Shown: positions 7,064 through 8,096 of the stretch, one piece after another
Position numbering within the stretch: position 1 is the stretch's first letter
How the letters are laid out: each line of letters opens with the position of its first letter
Assembly (NCBI GenBank): GCA_021802595.1
Contig: JAJZRT010000140.1
Location: 1 to 8,096, forward strand
From: Pseudomonadota bacterium
GTDB taxonomy: Bacteria; Pseudomonadota; Gammaproteobacteria; Burkholderiales; Thiobacillaceae
Length of the DNA: 8,096 bases
Direction: 5' to 3'
Program-made: the position numbers and the translations under genes
The notes under the pieces: generated by a model
The model's database searches: none
What the model was told of the DNA's origin: nothing
What the model saw: only the letters and a program-made list of their open reading frames with translations

Positions 7064-8096
7064 CTACCAGCTGGTCTCGCGTTCGGCCGTGGCGGACACT
7101 TTGTGGATACTGAGGTCGGCGCCATTGAATTCGGACTCGGGATCCAGTCGCAGGCCCACGAGCCGCTTCAGGGTGCCATACACCACCAGGCTGCCGAGTG
7201 CCGCGACGGCCACGCCGCCCAGCGTGCCGATCAGCTGGGCCGCCAGGCTGACCCCGCCCACCCCGCCCAGTGCCTTGCTGCCAAAAATACCGGCGGCAAT
7301 CCCGCCCCAGGCGCCGCACAGTCCGTGCAAAGGCCATACGCCCAGCACGTCATCGATCTTCCATTTGTTCTGCGTCACCATGAACATCCACACGAACAAC
7401 GCGCCCGCAATGCCGCCCGTCACCAGCGCGCCAAGCGGATGCATCAGGTCCGACCCCGCGCACACGGCCACCAGCCCAGCCAGCGGGCCGTTATGGATGA
7501 AGCCCGGGTCGTTGCGGCCGGCCACCAGTGCGACCAGCGTGCCACCCACCATCGCCATCAGCGAATTCACCGCCACCAGGCCCGATACCGCCTCGATCAA
7601 CTGAGCCGACATCACATTGAAGCCGAACCAGCCTACCGTCAGGATCCAGGCACCGAGTGCAAGAAAAGGGATGTTTGACGGCGGGTGTGCCGAGATCATG
7701 CCATCCCTGGTATAGCGCCCGCGTCGTGCGCCCAGCAGCAGCACTGCCGGCAAGGCGATCCAGCCGCCCACCGCATGCACCACCACCGACCCGGCGAAGT
7801 CATGGAACTTGGCGCCGACGCTGGCCGCAAGCCAATCCTGGATGCCGTAGTTGCCGTTCCAGACGATGCCCTCGTAAAACGGGTAGACCACGCCGACCAG
7901 AGCGAAGGTGGCCGCCAATTGCGGGCTGAAGCGCGCGCGCTCGGCGATGCCGCCCGACACGATGGCCGGAATGGCCGCCGCAAACGTCAGCAGGAAAAAG
8001 AACTTGACCAGGTCATAGCCATTTTTGGCTGACAGCACTTCGGCACTGGAAAAAAAGCTGATGCCGTAGGCAATGCTGTAGCCGATGAAGAAATAG
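7064..8096 (-). CDS. amtB: Ammonium transporter, Amt family (5' end cut by window edge)
   Basis: Inner-membrane ammonium channel of the Amt/MEP/Rh family. The visible 343 residues are the C-terminal part, starting YFFIGYSIAYG. By comparison with a usual length of 400-450, roughly 60-100 residues lie beyond the right edge. The pore twin histidines are present: DFAGSVVVHAVGG (His codon 7777-7775), which also contains the conserved Asp, and WPLHGLCGAWGG (His codon 7327-7325). The vestibule Trp (GIVWNGNYG) and the signature GGIAERARF are also seen. Many hydrophobic helices follow, then a cytoplasmic tail GLRLDPESEFNGADLSIHKVSATAERETSW. In this family the tail binds the PII protein GlnK; no glnK gene is in the window. 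The stop TAG (7066-7064) lies 5 bases from the convergent kinase stop. The codon frame stays open to the right edge, so the true start is outside. Confidence 0.95.
   Translation of the reverse strand, partial: YFFIGYSIAYGISFFSSAEVLSAKNGYDLVKFFFLLTFAAAIPAIVSGGIAERARFSPQLAATFALVGVVYPFYEGIVWNGNYGIQDWLAASVGAKFHDFAGSVVVHAVGGWIALPAVLLLGARRGRYTRDGMISAHPPSNIPFLALGAWILTVGWFGFNVMSAQLIEAVSGLVAVNSLMAMVGGTLVALVAGRNDPGFIHNGPLAGLVAVCAGSDLMHPLGALVTGGIAGALFVWMFMVTQNKWKIDDVLGVWPLHGLCGAWGGIAAGIFGSKALGGVGGVSLAAQLIGTLGGVAVAALGSLVVYGTLKRLVGLRLDPESEFNGADLSIHKVSATAERETSW

Noticed and set aside
7066..7075. Ten-base perfect palindrome ACCAGCTGGT at the end of amtB
   Set aside because: No loop and no T-run, and it lies in coding sequence; not a terminator, and too short to be called an operator.

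Overview
The window is a GC-rich stretch of a proteobacterial chromosome with closely packed genes on both strands. I infer a betaproteobacterium (Rhodocyclales or Nitrosomonadales type) from three things: the tRNA-Leu–tig–clpP order, a hopanoid-type squalene module (hpnC-hpnD-hpnE), and the style of the SDR and Amt proteins. The genus cannot be fixed from this sequence alone. I see no insertion sequence, prophage, CRISPR array or obvious compositional island.

Left block, minus strand (1-1990): a class II tRNA-Leu (anticodon UAG) is followed after 43 bases by tig (trigger factor). The tig stop codon shares one base with the start of clpP, which runs off the left edge. This is the chaperone–protease quality-control locus (clpX and lon usually follow clpP, but lie outside the window).

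Intergenic region (1991-2099): about 110 AT-richer bases separate the divergent tRNA/tig/clpP and hpn units. It holds a perfect TATAAT box facing right and a plausible overlapping promoter facing left.

Central block, plus strand (2100-7058): hpnC, hpnD, hpnE, a YciK-like short-chain dehydrogenase/reductase and a membrane-anchored Ser/Thr protein kinase. The junctions are a 1-base gap, ATGA overlap, ATGA overlap and 13-base gap, so they look like one translationally coupled transcription unit. HpnD, HpnC and HpnE together convert farnesyl diphosphate to squalene through presqualene diphosphate and hydroxysqualene. The squalene-hopene cyclase is not in the window. The SDR has an altered catalytic motif. 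The kinase ends in an extracytoplasmic segment that resembles the coiled-coil signature of Wzz/GumC-type polysaccharide chain-length determinants.

Right block, minus strand (7064-8096): the C-terminal four-fifths or so of an Amt-family ammonium channel, convergent with the kinase gene and separated from it by only 5 bases.

Most of the window is ordinary housekeeping and lipid metabolism. The observations most worth a second look are the kinase C-terminal segment, the SDR active site, and the linkage of both genes to the squalene module.
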